In this document: piece by piece, positions 27,666-35,446 of the stretch
How the letters are laid out: each line of letters opens with the position of its first letter
How positions within the stretch are numbered: the stretch's first letter is position 1
Assembly: GCA_020848695.1 (NCBI GenBank)
Contig: JADLHT010000017.1
Span: 103,478 to 167,477 of the forward strand
Origin: Saprospiraceae bacterium
GTDB lineage: Bacteria > Bacteroidota > Bacteroidia > Chitinophagales > Saprospiraceae
DNA: 64,000 nucleotides
Direction of reading: 5' to 3'
Notes under the pieces: generated by a model
The model's database searches: none
What the model was told of the DNA's origin: nothing
Seen by the model: the letters and a program-made list of their open reading frames with translations, nothing else
Position numbers and translations under genes: made by a program

Positions 27666-29579
27666 GTGAGATACCTTTTCTTTTTTATGTTGCTTACTTC
27701 ATGCATTTATAAGGGCATTAGGAACCCCTATACCGCCTATGAGTTAAAACGATATTCATTAGCTGCTAATCTTTTTATCAATGAATACAATTCAAGTAAC
27801 ACGGTTTCTAAAAAGGCAGAAATTGCTTATTTTATTGCTGATTGCTATGATTATATGGGTAAATATGATTTGAGTAAGCAGTGGTTTAAAAAATCATACG
27901 ATCTGGAGAAGTCGAATAAAACACTTCTAGCTTATGCATATGCGTTAAAAAAGAATGAACAATATCAAGATGCAATGGATGCTTTTGCCGAATTGAATAA
28001 TGAAATTCAAGGAATGCCGGTGTTTCGGAAAGAAGCAAATCTATGCAAACTTGCCAAAGAAATTAAAAAGAATAAAAATCCTAATTTTGAATATTTAATA
28101 GAGCGATTATCTGCATCTACAGAAGCAAATGAATATTCGCCAGTTTATGGAATTCAAGATCTATTGTATTTTAGTTCTGATCGTATAGGCTCTCAAGGTG
28201 TTAAGAAGTATGATTGGTCAGGTTATTTTTATTCAGATATCTATCAGATTAATTCAAATGGAGCAATTTTTAATCTTAGCAATATCAATACTAAAGACAA
28301 TGAAGGATCCTGCTGTTTTAATTCAAAGTTCAATGAAATTTATTTTACCCGATGTTCAAATTTAAATGTTGGATCCTATTATTGCCAGATTTATTCAAAG
28401 TTTTTAAATTTCAGCAATAATGAAGCTGAGCTATTAGATCTTGGTGGGGGGATTAGTAATACGATACATCCTGCGTTGCATTATTCTGATTCAATATTAA
28501 TTTATTCCTCGGATAGGGAAAATGGTAAAGGAAAGTATGATCTCTACATAAGTTATAAAAGAGATGATCGATGGACAGTCGGCCAAAATTTATCTGAAAA
28601 TATTAATACTGAAGGAAACGAGAAGTTTCCTGTTTGGTATAAAGACACTCTTTATTTTTCATCAGATTACTTACCTGGTTTTGGTGGATTAGATTTGTTT
28701 AAAACATGGAGATTAAGTAAGGATGTTTGGTCTGCCCCTCAAAGATTGGATTACCCAATTAATAGTGGAGCAGATGATTTTTCATATTGTATTAATCCGA
28801 ATTTTATTAGATCTGACAGTATTGTAGAAAAAGCAGTTTTTTCAAGTAATCGAAATCAAAAGTATGGTGATGATCTTTTTAGTGTAATAAAAATTCAATT
28901 ACAACCGAAAATAGAGGCAAGAGACTACACTGCATCCTATCAGCTTGTGTTGCGATACTTTAAGATCAAGCCATATGATGGATCAATATCTGATAAAGAA
29001 ATACTGGATTCAGTGACTATCGAAATGAATTCAGATTTAATAACTACAGGACATTCCAATTCTGCTATTATTTATTCAGGACCGAATCAGCATATTAAAT
29101 TACGATCTGGAAGAAGGGGGTATCTGAATCATGATATAGAAGTAAAATTCGACTCAGTTTTTAATTTAGCTTCTGATACTATAATAAAAAAAGAACTCGA
29201 TATAGGCTTGGTGCCTGTTCAATTTAATAAAGAGTACCTCTTAAAGAATGTTTATTACGATCTAGATAAATTCGATATAAGAGAAGATGCAAAGCCTGCA
29301 TTAGATGAACTTTATCAGTTGATGATTACCAATCCAGCAATCAGAGTTCTAATTTCTTCACATACTGATTGTAGAGCTGATTTTGAATATAATTTGAATT
29401 TGAGTAAATTGAGAGCAAAATCTGCCGGGGAATATCTCATTAGTAAAGGAATTCTGCCTGAAAGGATTGAATATAAAGGATTTGGGGAATCAGCTCCGGT
29501 GTTGCGATGCAAGTGTGAAGAATGTTCTGACCAACAACATCAAATAAATAGGCGTTCAGGATTTCAAATTATAAAGTAA
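27666..29579 (+). CDS. PorE-like lipoprotein: TPR, PD40 propeller, OmpA domain
   Basis: A 637-aa lipoprotein (GTG start; lipobox LLTSC, lipidated Cys at 13). TPR-like helices (about 25-130; AEIAYFIADCYDYMGKYDLS) are followed by a PD40 propeller (about 135-420) with repeated YFSSDR and YFSSDYLPGFGGLDLF motifs. A carboxypeptidase-regulatory-like beta domain (about 425-510) comes next, then an OmpA peptidoglycan-binding domain (about 525-637) with SSHTDCRADFEYN and GFGESAP. This four-part order is that of PorE, which ties the T9SS to peptidoglycan in Porphyromonas. Bacteroidota carry several proteins of this layout, so PorE identity is probable rather than proven. It lies between secDF and a LolA-like gene. 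Confidence 0.8.
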   Translation: MRYLFFFMLLTSCIYKGIRNPYTAYELKRYSLAANLFINEYNSSNTVSKKAEIAYFIADCYDYMGKYDLSKQWFKKSYDLEKSNKTLLAYAYALKKNEQYQDAMDAFAELNNEIQGMPVFRKEANLCKLAKEIKKNKNPNFEYLIERLSASTEANEYSPVYGIQDLLYFSSDRIGSQGVKKYDWSGYFYSDIYQINSNGAIFNLSNINTKDNEGSCCFNSKFNEIYFTRCSNLNVGSYYCQIYSKFLNFSNNEAELLDLGGGISNTIHPALHYSDSILIYSSDRENGKGKYDLYISYKRDDRWTVGQNLSENINTEGNEKFPVWYKDTLYFSSDYLPGFGGLDLFKTWRLSKDVWSAPQRLDYPINSGADDFSYCINPNFIRSDSIVEKAVFSSNRNQKYGDDLFSVIKIQLQPKIEARDYTASYQLVLRYFKIKPYDGSISDKEILDSVTIEMNSDLITTGHSNSAIIYSGPNQHIKLRSGRRGYLNHDIEVKFDSVFNLASDTIIKKELDIGLVPVQFNKEYLLKNVYYDLDKFDIREDAKPALDELYQLMITNPAIRVLISSHTDCRADFEYNLNLSKLRAKSAGEYLISKGILPERIEYKGFGESAPVLRCKCEECSDQQHQINRRSGFQIIK

Positions 29580-29664
29580 AATGAGCTTTAAAATTATTTT
29601 AACAGATCGTAAAGTAACCATTGCAAACTTCTAGAATCTAACAATTAATATTAATTCTGGTAAA

Positions 29665-30288
29665 ATGAAATTATTATATACATACATATTATTTTTTATC
29701 CCAATATTGAGTTTTACTCAAGATGTTGAGGCAACTAAACTTATGTCTAATTTAGAAAGTCATTATGAGAAATATGGATACAAACTGGAATTTCAAATCT
29801 CGATAAAAGAACCTGAATCTAAAATTGCAACCGTCAAACAAGGTGTATTTAATTTGTTGAAAAATTTCTATTCAATGGAATTGGATGATTTGAAAATATA
29901 TTTTAATGGCAATACTCAATGGAGTTATTTTGTTGATAGGAAAGAAGTTCAAATTACAAATTCAACGATTGATGAGAGTTCATATCATCCCTTGAAATTT
30001 ATTAAGCTTTATAAAACAAATGAATTTAAATATAGGCTGATATCTTCAAAAGATAATATTTCAAAAGTTGAACTTGTACCTATTGCTGAGAATCAAGAAT
30101 ATTTTAAGGTAAAGCTTGGTATAAATAAAAAATTGAAACGGCTTACTGAAGTTGAATTATTCCTTAAAAATGGTAGTAAGATTAAGATAACGCTTTTGAA
30201 ACACCTGCCATTAAGTAATGTGTCAACAGAAAATTTTACCCTTGATACTCAAAAATTGAAAGGAGTTCATATTGAAGATTTGCGATAG
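29665..30288 (+). CDS. LolA-like outer-membrane lipoprotein carrier family protein
   Basis: A 207-aa protein with signal peptide (MKLLYTYILFFIPILSFTQ). The body resembles the LolA half-barrel of Bacteroidota: KQGVFNLLKNFYSMEL, QWSYFVDRKEVQIT, a DESSYHPLKF segment, and the final strands GSKIKITLLKHLPLSNVSTENFTL. LolA carries lipoproteins through the periplasm to the outer membrane; many Bacteroidota have several LolA-like proteins of uncertain cargo, so the substrate is unknown. It is 85 nt downstream of the PorE-like gene. Confidence 0.72.
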   Translation: MKLLYTYILFFIPILSFTQDVEATKLMSNLESHYEKYGYKLEFQISIKEPESKIATVKQGVFNLLKNFYSMELDDLKIYFNGNTQWSYFVDRKEVQITNSTIDESSYHPLKFIKLYKTNEFKYRLISSKDNISKVELVPIAENQEYFKVKLGINKKLKRLTEVELFLKNGSKIKITLLKHLPLSNVSTENFTLDTQKLKGVHIEDLR

Positions 30289-30317
30289 AAAGGTCAAATT
30301 TTTGAACCTAAAATTGT

Positions 30318-30325
30318 TAATTTTG
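30318..30325 (+). promoter_or_regulatory. Promoter -7 box of the GH3 operon
   Basis: TAATTTTG matches TAnnTTTG and ends only 5 nt before the ATG at 30331. If used, transcription would begin at or next to the start codon, giving a leaderless or nearly leaderless message. Confidence 0.45.
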
Positions 30326-30330
30326 CCCTG

Positions 30331-31836
30331 ATGGGTATTAGGACAGGTATTGTAAGGGCGGCAGCAAGCATTAATATTAAGAAATTAAACTCTATTGAAG
30401 GGGATGCTGTTAACAATCAGGATAAATTGCTATCGAGTTTAATTCATCAAGCTCGCAATACTCAGTTTGGCATTGATCATTCCTTTGATAAAATTAGAAA
30501 TTATAAAGATTTTCAAAAACAAGTACCTGTAAGAGACTATGAGAATTTGAAAATGTACTTCAACAAAGTAGTTTCAGGGGAAAAGAATGTACTTTGGACT
30601 GGAAAGCCAAAGTATCTAGCTAAAACCTCTGGCACAACAAGTGGTTCAAAGTATATTCCGATTACAAAAGATAGTCTTCCGAACCATATAAATAGTGCTC
30701 GAAATGCTTTATTTTCCTATTTAATTAGTAATACAGAATCTAAGATATTTGATGGACGGATGTTATTTCTGTCTGGATCCCCAAAACTTGAGGCGGTCAA
30801 TGGTTTATTGATTGGCAGATTGTCTGGTATAATAAATCATGAAGTTCCTTCATGGATGCATAATATAAAACTACCGGATTACTCATTAAATACAATTGAG
30901 CCTTGGGAGAAAAAAGTAGAACTAATCATTGAAGATCTAAGAAAACGAGATCTGCGCGTTATAAGTGGAATTCCTCCCTGGATACAAATGTTGTGTGAAA
31001 AGTTAATCCAAATTACGGGAAAGAATTCGGTAGCGGAACAGTTTCCCAATTTGGAGCTTTATATTCATGGAGGCGTTAATTATGCACCTTATCATGATAG
31101 AATTAACAAATTAATTGGCAAAGAAATTAACCTAGTAGAAACCTATCCGGCCAGTGAAGGATTCATCGCATTTCAAGATGATTATCACATAAATGCATTG
31201 AGAATTATTAGTAATTCTGGAATATTTTATGAATTTGTTCCTAAGGAAGAGGTTATGCTTGATAATCCAACTCGTATTCAATTGCGTGATATTGAAATTG
31301 ATAAAGATTATGCTTTGGTTTTAAGCAGTAATGCAGGTTTATGGGCTTATCTGATTGGTGATCTGGTTCGTTTTGTATCCAAGAATCCTTATCGATTATT
31401 AGTTACAGGTAGAGTTAGTCATTATATTTCTGCATTTGGAGAACATGTTATATCTTCAGAAATCGATAAGTCGCTATCTAGTGCTATTGATAAACATGAT
31501 CTTTCTGTTGTTGAATTTATGGTTGCCCCTATGGTGTCACCCAATAATTCTGAACTTCCTTACCACGAATGGTTTATTGAATTTAAAGAAATTCCAAAAA
31601 ATCTGGATGTTGTTGCCAAAACTATTGATGATTCATTGTGCAATCAAAATGTTTATTATAAAGATTTAATTTGTAATAAAATTCTTCAGCCATTAAAAAT
31701 TAGTCTTATTAAATCTGGTGGATTCAAAGAGTATATGATTAATATTAATAAGTATGGGGAGCAATTTAAAGTAACCAGAGTATGCAATGATCGCAAAATT
31801 GCCGATCAGCTGAATTCAAAATTGATTAAAATTTAA
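30331..31836 (+). CDS. GH3 family adenylate-forming enzyme
   Basis: A 501-aa cytoplasmic protein of the GH3 fold. Nucleotide motifs are present in order: KTSGTTSGSKYIP (about 99-111, phosphate loop), TYPASEGF (about 270, motif 2) and LIGDLVRF (about 345, motif 3), then a GRVSHYISAFGEHV segment in the C-terminal domain. Plant GH3 enzymes adenylate a carboxylic acid (auxin, jasmonate) and join it to an amino acid. Bacterial members have the same core but their substrates are mostly unknown, so I claim only the chemistry. It begins a four-gene run ending in aspartate kinase, and the next start is 3 nt after its stop. Confidence 0.88.
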   Translation: MGIRTGIVRAAASINIKKLNSIEGDAVNNQDKLLSSLIHQARNTQFGIDHSFDKIRNYKDFQKQVPVRDYENLKMYFNKVVSGEKNVLWTGKPKYLAKTSGTTSGSKYIPITKDSLPNHINSARNALFSYLISNTESKIFDGRMLFLSGSPKLEAVNGLLIGRLSGIINHEVPSWMHNIKLPDYSLNTIEPWEKKVELIIEDLRKRDLRVISGIPPWIQMLCEKLIQITGKNSVAEQFPNLELYIHGGVNYAPYHDRINKLIGKEINLVETYPASEGFIAFQDDYHINALRIISNSGIFYEFVPKEEVMLDNPTRIQLRDIEIDKDYALVLSSNAGLWAYLIGDLVRFVSKNPYRLLVTGRVSHYISAFGEHVISSEIDKSLSSAIDKHDLSVVEFMVAPMVSPNNSELPYHEWFIEFKEIPKNLDVVAKTIDDSLCNQNVYYKDLICNKILQPLKISLIKSGGFKEYMININKYGEQFKVTRVCNDRKIADQLNSKLIKI

Positions 31837-31839
31837 TTT

Positions 31840-32505
31840 ATGGCATTTATTGATAAACTTAAGGGAATATTTGTGGTAATGGATCAAGAAAAGAAAGATG
31901 TTAATCAATCTGAATCATCCGTTCGTTATGACAACGATAAAGCTATAGAAGGTAATGTCCAAAACCTACCAAGTTCTCAAAAATCACAAAAATTTATAGA
32001 ACTCTTAAGTAATTTATTGGAAAAGAATAATTTGCCTGGGTATGATTATTTTGAGTATAAGAAAGCTTTGCAATCCGTTTCAAAATTAGGAACCATGGAT
32101 GAGTCCTTATTGTTTAAAACTGTATATGCAGCAGCACAATCCATGGGTGTTGATGCGCAACAACTTATTAGTACAGCAAGAAAGTATTTAGAAGTTTTGG
32201 AGAATGAAAGATCTAATTTTATGCAAGCTGCAGATAATTATCTTAGTCAGACTTTAAAAGTAAAGTCAGAAGAGCAGAAGGCTTTGGAACAATCGCTTAC
32301 AAGTAATAAGAGTAAAATGGAGCAATTACAAAAAGAACTCGGCGAACAGGAAATTAAAATGCAAACATTAAGTAAAGAATTAGATGAAGTTAAGCTTAAA
32401 GTTGAGAACAATAAGAATGATTTTGGAACTACATATCTTGGATTTGTCGAAGAAATCAAAGTAGATATCCAAAAAATGGAACAATATCTTATAAAAAAGG
32501 GTTGA
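31840..32505 (+). CDS. Soluble coiled-coil protein of unknown function
   Basis: A 221-aa protein without signal peptide or membrane span. The first 60 residues are polar and probably flexible. A helical domain follows (about 48-130; FIELLSNLLEKNNLPGYDYFEYKKAL), then a Lys/Glu/Gln coiled coil (about 140-200; SKMEQLQKELGEQEIKM). I recognise no family. It starts 3 nt after the GH3 stop and lies 44 nt before the membrane coiled-coil paralog. That arrangement suggests these two helical proteins act together, perhaps as a soluble partner of the membrane protein. This is inference. Confidence 0.7.
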   Translation: MAFIDKLKGIFVVMDQEKKDVNQSESSVRYDNDKAIEGNVQNLPSSQKSQKFIELLSNLLEKNNLPGYDYFEYKKALQSVSKLGTMDESLLFKTVYAAAQSMGVDAQQLISTARKYLEVLENERSNFMQAADNYLSQTLKVKSEEQKALEQSLTSNKSKMEQLQKELGEQEIKMQTLSKELDEVKLKVENNKNDFGTTYLGFVEEIKVDIQKMEQYLIKKG

Positions 32506-32549
32506 TTTTTGGCGTAGTAAACAACTTTTAATAGAGTAGATATCAAAGA

Positions 32550-33560
32550 ATGAATAACAATAATTTTAAAACTAAAAAATTTTGGAGCAGACCGGAAGGT
32601 CTAACCGGAGGTTTGTTTTTGCTTGGAATTATCGGGGGATCTGCATTTATGCTAGCTAAATTTCTTCCTGCTATTATAGCTCTGGCTGAATCTTCATTTT
32701 ACCTGATTTCCATGTTGTTGCTGTTAGGAATTATTCTTTATACCTTGTTTAGTCCTAAATCAAGAAATTTAATCTGGTACTTGTATAAATCAGTTATGCG
32801 TTGGATTACCGGAATATTTGTAAATATTGACCCTATAGGAATTCTCAAAAACTATATTGAAGATCTTCGGGATAATCTCGGAAAAATGAACAAACAAATT
32901 GGTAGATTGAAATCTCAAATGCATCTATTGAATGAGCAAATTCATAACAATAGCAAACAAATCAAAGATAGTTTAAGTGAAGCTCAGAAGGCGAAAGAAA
33001 GCAATCTGGAATCTGTGCTGGTTTTGAAGTCAAGACAAGCTGGAAGACTAAAAGAATCTAATCTTAAGCTTGATGATCTTTATAGAAAAATGGAATTATT
33101 ATATCGAGTTCTTTTAAAAATGTATGAGGCTTCTGAAGTTATGGCTGAAGATATTAATGATCAGGTTAAGCTTAAGGAACAGGAAAGATCTGCAATTCAC
33201 GCAAGTCATTCAGCGATGAAATCTGCAATGAGTGTAATTTCAGGGGATAAAGATCAAAGGGCATTATTTGATGAAGCGTTGAGTACAATGGCAGATGACA
33301 TTAGCTCTAAAGTTGGTGAAATGGAACAATTTATGGAACTCTCGGAAAATTTTATGTCCTCAGTGGATCTGCAGAATGGAGTTTTTGAAGAGCAAGGATT
33401 AAAGATGCTAGAGAAATGGGAAAAAGAAGGAGTTTCACGTATTCTCGGATCCGAGAAAAACCAATTGATTGCCGGCGATAAGATGCTATTAGAAGATAAA
33501 ATTCCTGTTCAACAAACTAATTCTTCAGACAATAATTATGATCAACTTTTTAAAGGTTAG
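32550..33560 (+). CDS. Membrane-anchored coiled-coil protein, paralog 2
   Basis: A 336-aa homolog of the protein at 3255-4268, alignable over its whole length: FWSRPEG near the N-terminus, two adjacent membrane spans (about 20-68), RNLIWYLYKSVMRWITG, NIDPIGILK, a long coiled-coil body (about 95-285) and an identical MELSENFMSSVDLQNG block. The tails after that block differ in sequence and charge. The fixed motif next to the second span suggests a membrane-proximal function, with the helical body in the cytoplasm. It sits in the GH3-to-aspartate-kinase operon, directly after the soluble coiled-coil gene; paralog 1 lacks that company. The function is unknown, and a PspA-like role is only a guess. 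Confidence 0.8.
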   Translation: MNNNNFKTKKFWSRPEGLTGGLFLLGIIGGSAFMLAKFLPAIIALAESSFYLISMLLLLGIILYTLFSPKSRNLIWYLYKSVMRWITGIFVNIDPIGILKNYIEDLRDNLGKMNKQIGRLKSQMHLLNEQIHNNSKQIKDSLSEAQKAKESNLESVLVLKSRQAGRLKESNLKLDDLYRKMELLYRVLLKMYEASEVMAEDINDQVKLKEQERSAIHASHSAMKSAMSVISGDKDQRALFDEALSTMADDISSKVGEMEQFMELSENFMSSVDLQNGVFEEQGLKMLEKWEKEGVSRILGSEKNQLIAGDKMLLEDKIPVQQTNSSDNNYDQLFKG

Positions 33561-33571
33561 AATTTTAACAC

Positions 33572-34867
33572 ATGAATGTTTTTAAATTTGGTGGAGCTTC
33601 GGTTAAAGATGCTAATGGTATAAGAAATGTAGCGGAAATTATCTCTAAGTACAGATCTGATGAGCTTGTTGTGGTTGTATCAGCTACAGGAAAAACGACA
33701 AACGCTTTAGAGCAAGTAATTCAAGAGAAGTTCGAGAATAAAACGAATGCACTGCAATTATTGAGAAAAATTCGGCAAGATCATGAAGTAATAATTCAAG
33801 ATTTGTTTAATAGCTTGCCAGCAGAATTACTCCGATCTATTAATGAGTATTTTGTAGAAGGCGAATGGGTTATTGATGAAGATCGAGAGATGGCTTATGA
33901 TTATGTTTATGATCAGATCATAGGTATCGGCGAGTTAGTTTCTTCACAAATTTTAGCAAGTTACTTGCTTGAAAAAGGCATTAAAACAAAATGTATTGAT
34001 GCACGTTCAATGATTATTACAGATGACACGTGGAGAGAGGGTAGGATTCAATGGACCTCAACAAATGCAAAGATTAGAGATAACTGTAATTCGATACTTC
34101 GGGATAATATTGTTGTACTTACTCAAGGTTTTATTGGATCAACAGCTGAGAATAACACTGTAAGCCTTGGGCGAGAAGGATCGGATTATACTGCTGCAAT
34201 TATTTCTGCAGCTTTAGAAGCTCAATCTATGACTATCTGGAAGGATGTTCCTGGTGTATTAACAGCTGATCCTAAAGTATTTGATAATGTTTCTAAGTTG
34301 GATCATCTTTCATTTCTTGAAGCCATTGAAATGACATACTATGGCGCAAAAGTTATTCATCCCAAAACGATTCAACCGTTAAAGAATAAAAATATTCCCT
34401 TATATGTAAAGTCTTTCCTTCATCCGGAGAAGGAGGGAACATTAATATTTGGGGAAATTGATAGAGATTATCCTCCAATAGTTGTTTTAGAATCTAATCA
34501 GTCTTTAGTTCATTTCTCTTCGAAAGACCTGTCTTTTATTGCAGAAGATCATTTGGCCAGACTTTTTGGCTTGTTTGATAAGTTTCGAATTAAAGTTAAT
34601 GTTATGAGAAATACAGCTATTTCATTTACGGTCTGTATTCAGTACGATAAAGCAAAACTAAATTCGTTGATTGAAAAGGTTCAGGATTTGTTCACAGTAA
34701 TAGTTGAGCCTAATCTCGATTTGTACACTATTCGACATTGTAATGATAGCATGCTTCCAAGATTGCTGGAGGAAAAAATAGTTATTATGGAAGAGAGAAT
34801 CAGAAAGACTGTTCAAGTTGTTGTAAAATCAGCTCCGGTCATTATTCACAAGAAAGATCATCATTGA
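33572..34867 (+). CDS. lysC: Aspartate kinase
   Basis: The enzyme phosphorylates aspartate, the first step towards lysine, threonine and methionine. The 431-aa monofunctional protein begins MNVFKFGGASVKD (kinase Lys/Gly motif). It has SLGREGSDYTAAIISAAL and KDVPGVLTADP (aspartokinase nucleotide and substrate loops) and EMTYYGAKVIHPKTI. The C-terminal 140 residues occupy the place of ACT regulatory domains but are only weakly recognisable, so feedback behaviour cannot be predicted. It lies 11 nt after the coiled-coil gene and is the last gene of the run. It meets ribE tail to tail, overlapping by a few bases. Confidence 0.93.
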   Translation: MNVFKFGGASVKDANGIRNVAEIISKYRSDELVVVVSATGKTTNALEQVIQEKFENKTNALQLLRKIRQDHEVIIQDLFNSLPAELLRSINEYFVEGEWVIDEDREMAYDYVYDQIIGIGELVSSQILASYLLEKGIKTKCIDARSMIITDDTWREGRIQWTSTNAKIRDNCNSILRDNIVVLTQGFIGSTAENNTVSLGREGSDYTAAIISAALEAQSMTIWKDVPGVLTADPKVFDNVSKLDHLSFLEAIEMTYYGAKVIHPKTIQPLKNKNIPLYVKSFLHPEKEGTLIFGEIDRDYPPIVVLESNQSLVHFSSKDLSFIAEDHLARLFGLFDKFRIKVNVMRNTAISFTVCIQYDKAKLNSLIEKVQDLFTVIVEPNLDLYTIRHCNDSMLPRLLEEKIVIMEERIRKTVQVVVKSAPVIIHKKDHH

Positions 34868-35445
34868 GATTTTTGGTTGAGAATATATTTTCCTATTAAA
34901 TCAAATTCTAAATTAACTTTCTCGCTTACTTTTAATAGCTTAAAATTTGTATGGATTAAGGTGTAAGGTATCAATGAAACTTTAAATTGATTTTTTAAAA
35001 TCTTTGAAATGGTAAGACTAACGCCATTTATACAAATTGAGCCTTGAGGTATTAAATATTTTTTATTTTCAGAAGAAATATAGAAATAGAAATCACATTT
35101 TGCTTTATCTCTGTCAATTTTTAAAATTTTGGTTGTACAGTCAACATGACCTTGCACAAAATGCCCACTAATTTTTGAGTTAATTGTTAAAGAGGTTTCC
35201 AAGTTAACGAAATCACCTTTCTTAATCATTGAAAAGTTTGTTTTTAGCAGAGTTTCAGGAATGAGTTGAACTTTATGAGAATATTTATCTTTATAGATAA
35301 TTGTCAGGCATACTCCATTATGACTTACACTTTCATCAACTGCAAGTAATCTGCTTAATTTTGATTTAACAGTTAGAGTCCATATTCCTTTAGATTTTTC
35401 TACATTTGAAATAAGCCCTAACTCTTTAACAATTCCTGTAAACAT
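34861..35445 (-). CDS. ribE: Riboflavin synthase, alpha subunit
   Basis: Riboflavin synthase dismutates 6,7-dimethyl-8-ribityllumazine to riboflavin. The chain has the twin lumazine-binding domains of the family. The first begins MFTGIVKELG with SVSHNGVCLT (about 45) and GHFVQGHVD. The second (about 95-190) has SICINGVSLT and YTLIHTNF. The family N-terminus is MFTG, so I start at 35445, one base after the stop of the upstream gene, rather than at the ORF-track start 35460 (194 aa). It is the last gene of the era-der-rml operon. Confidence 0.94.
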   Translation of the reverse strand: MFTGIVKELGLISNVEKSKGIWTLTVKSKLSRLLAVDESVSHNGVCLTIIYKDKYSHKVQLIPETLLKTNFSMIKKGDFVNLETSLTINSKISGHFVQGHVDCTTKILKIDRDKAKCDFYFYISSENKKYLIPQGSICINGVSLTISKILKNQFKVSLIPYTLIHTNFKLLKVSEKVNLEFDLIGKYILNQKSQ

Positions 35446-35446
35446 T

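Noticed and set aside
29581-29634. A 17-codon ORF between the PorE-like and LolA-like genes
   Set aside because: It is too short, has no composition or context support, and no RNA evidence can be seen.
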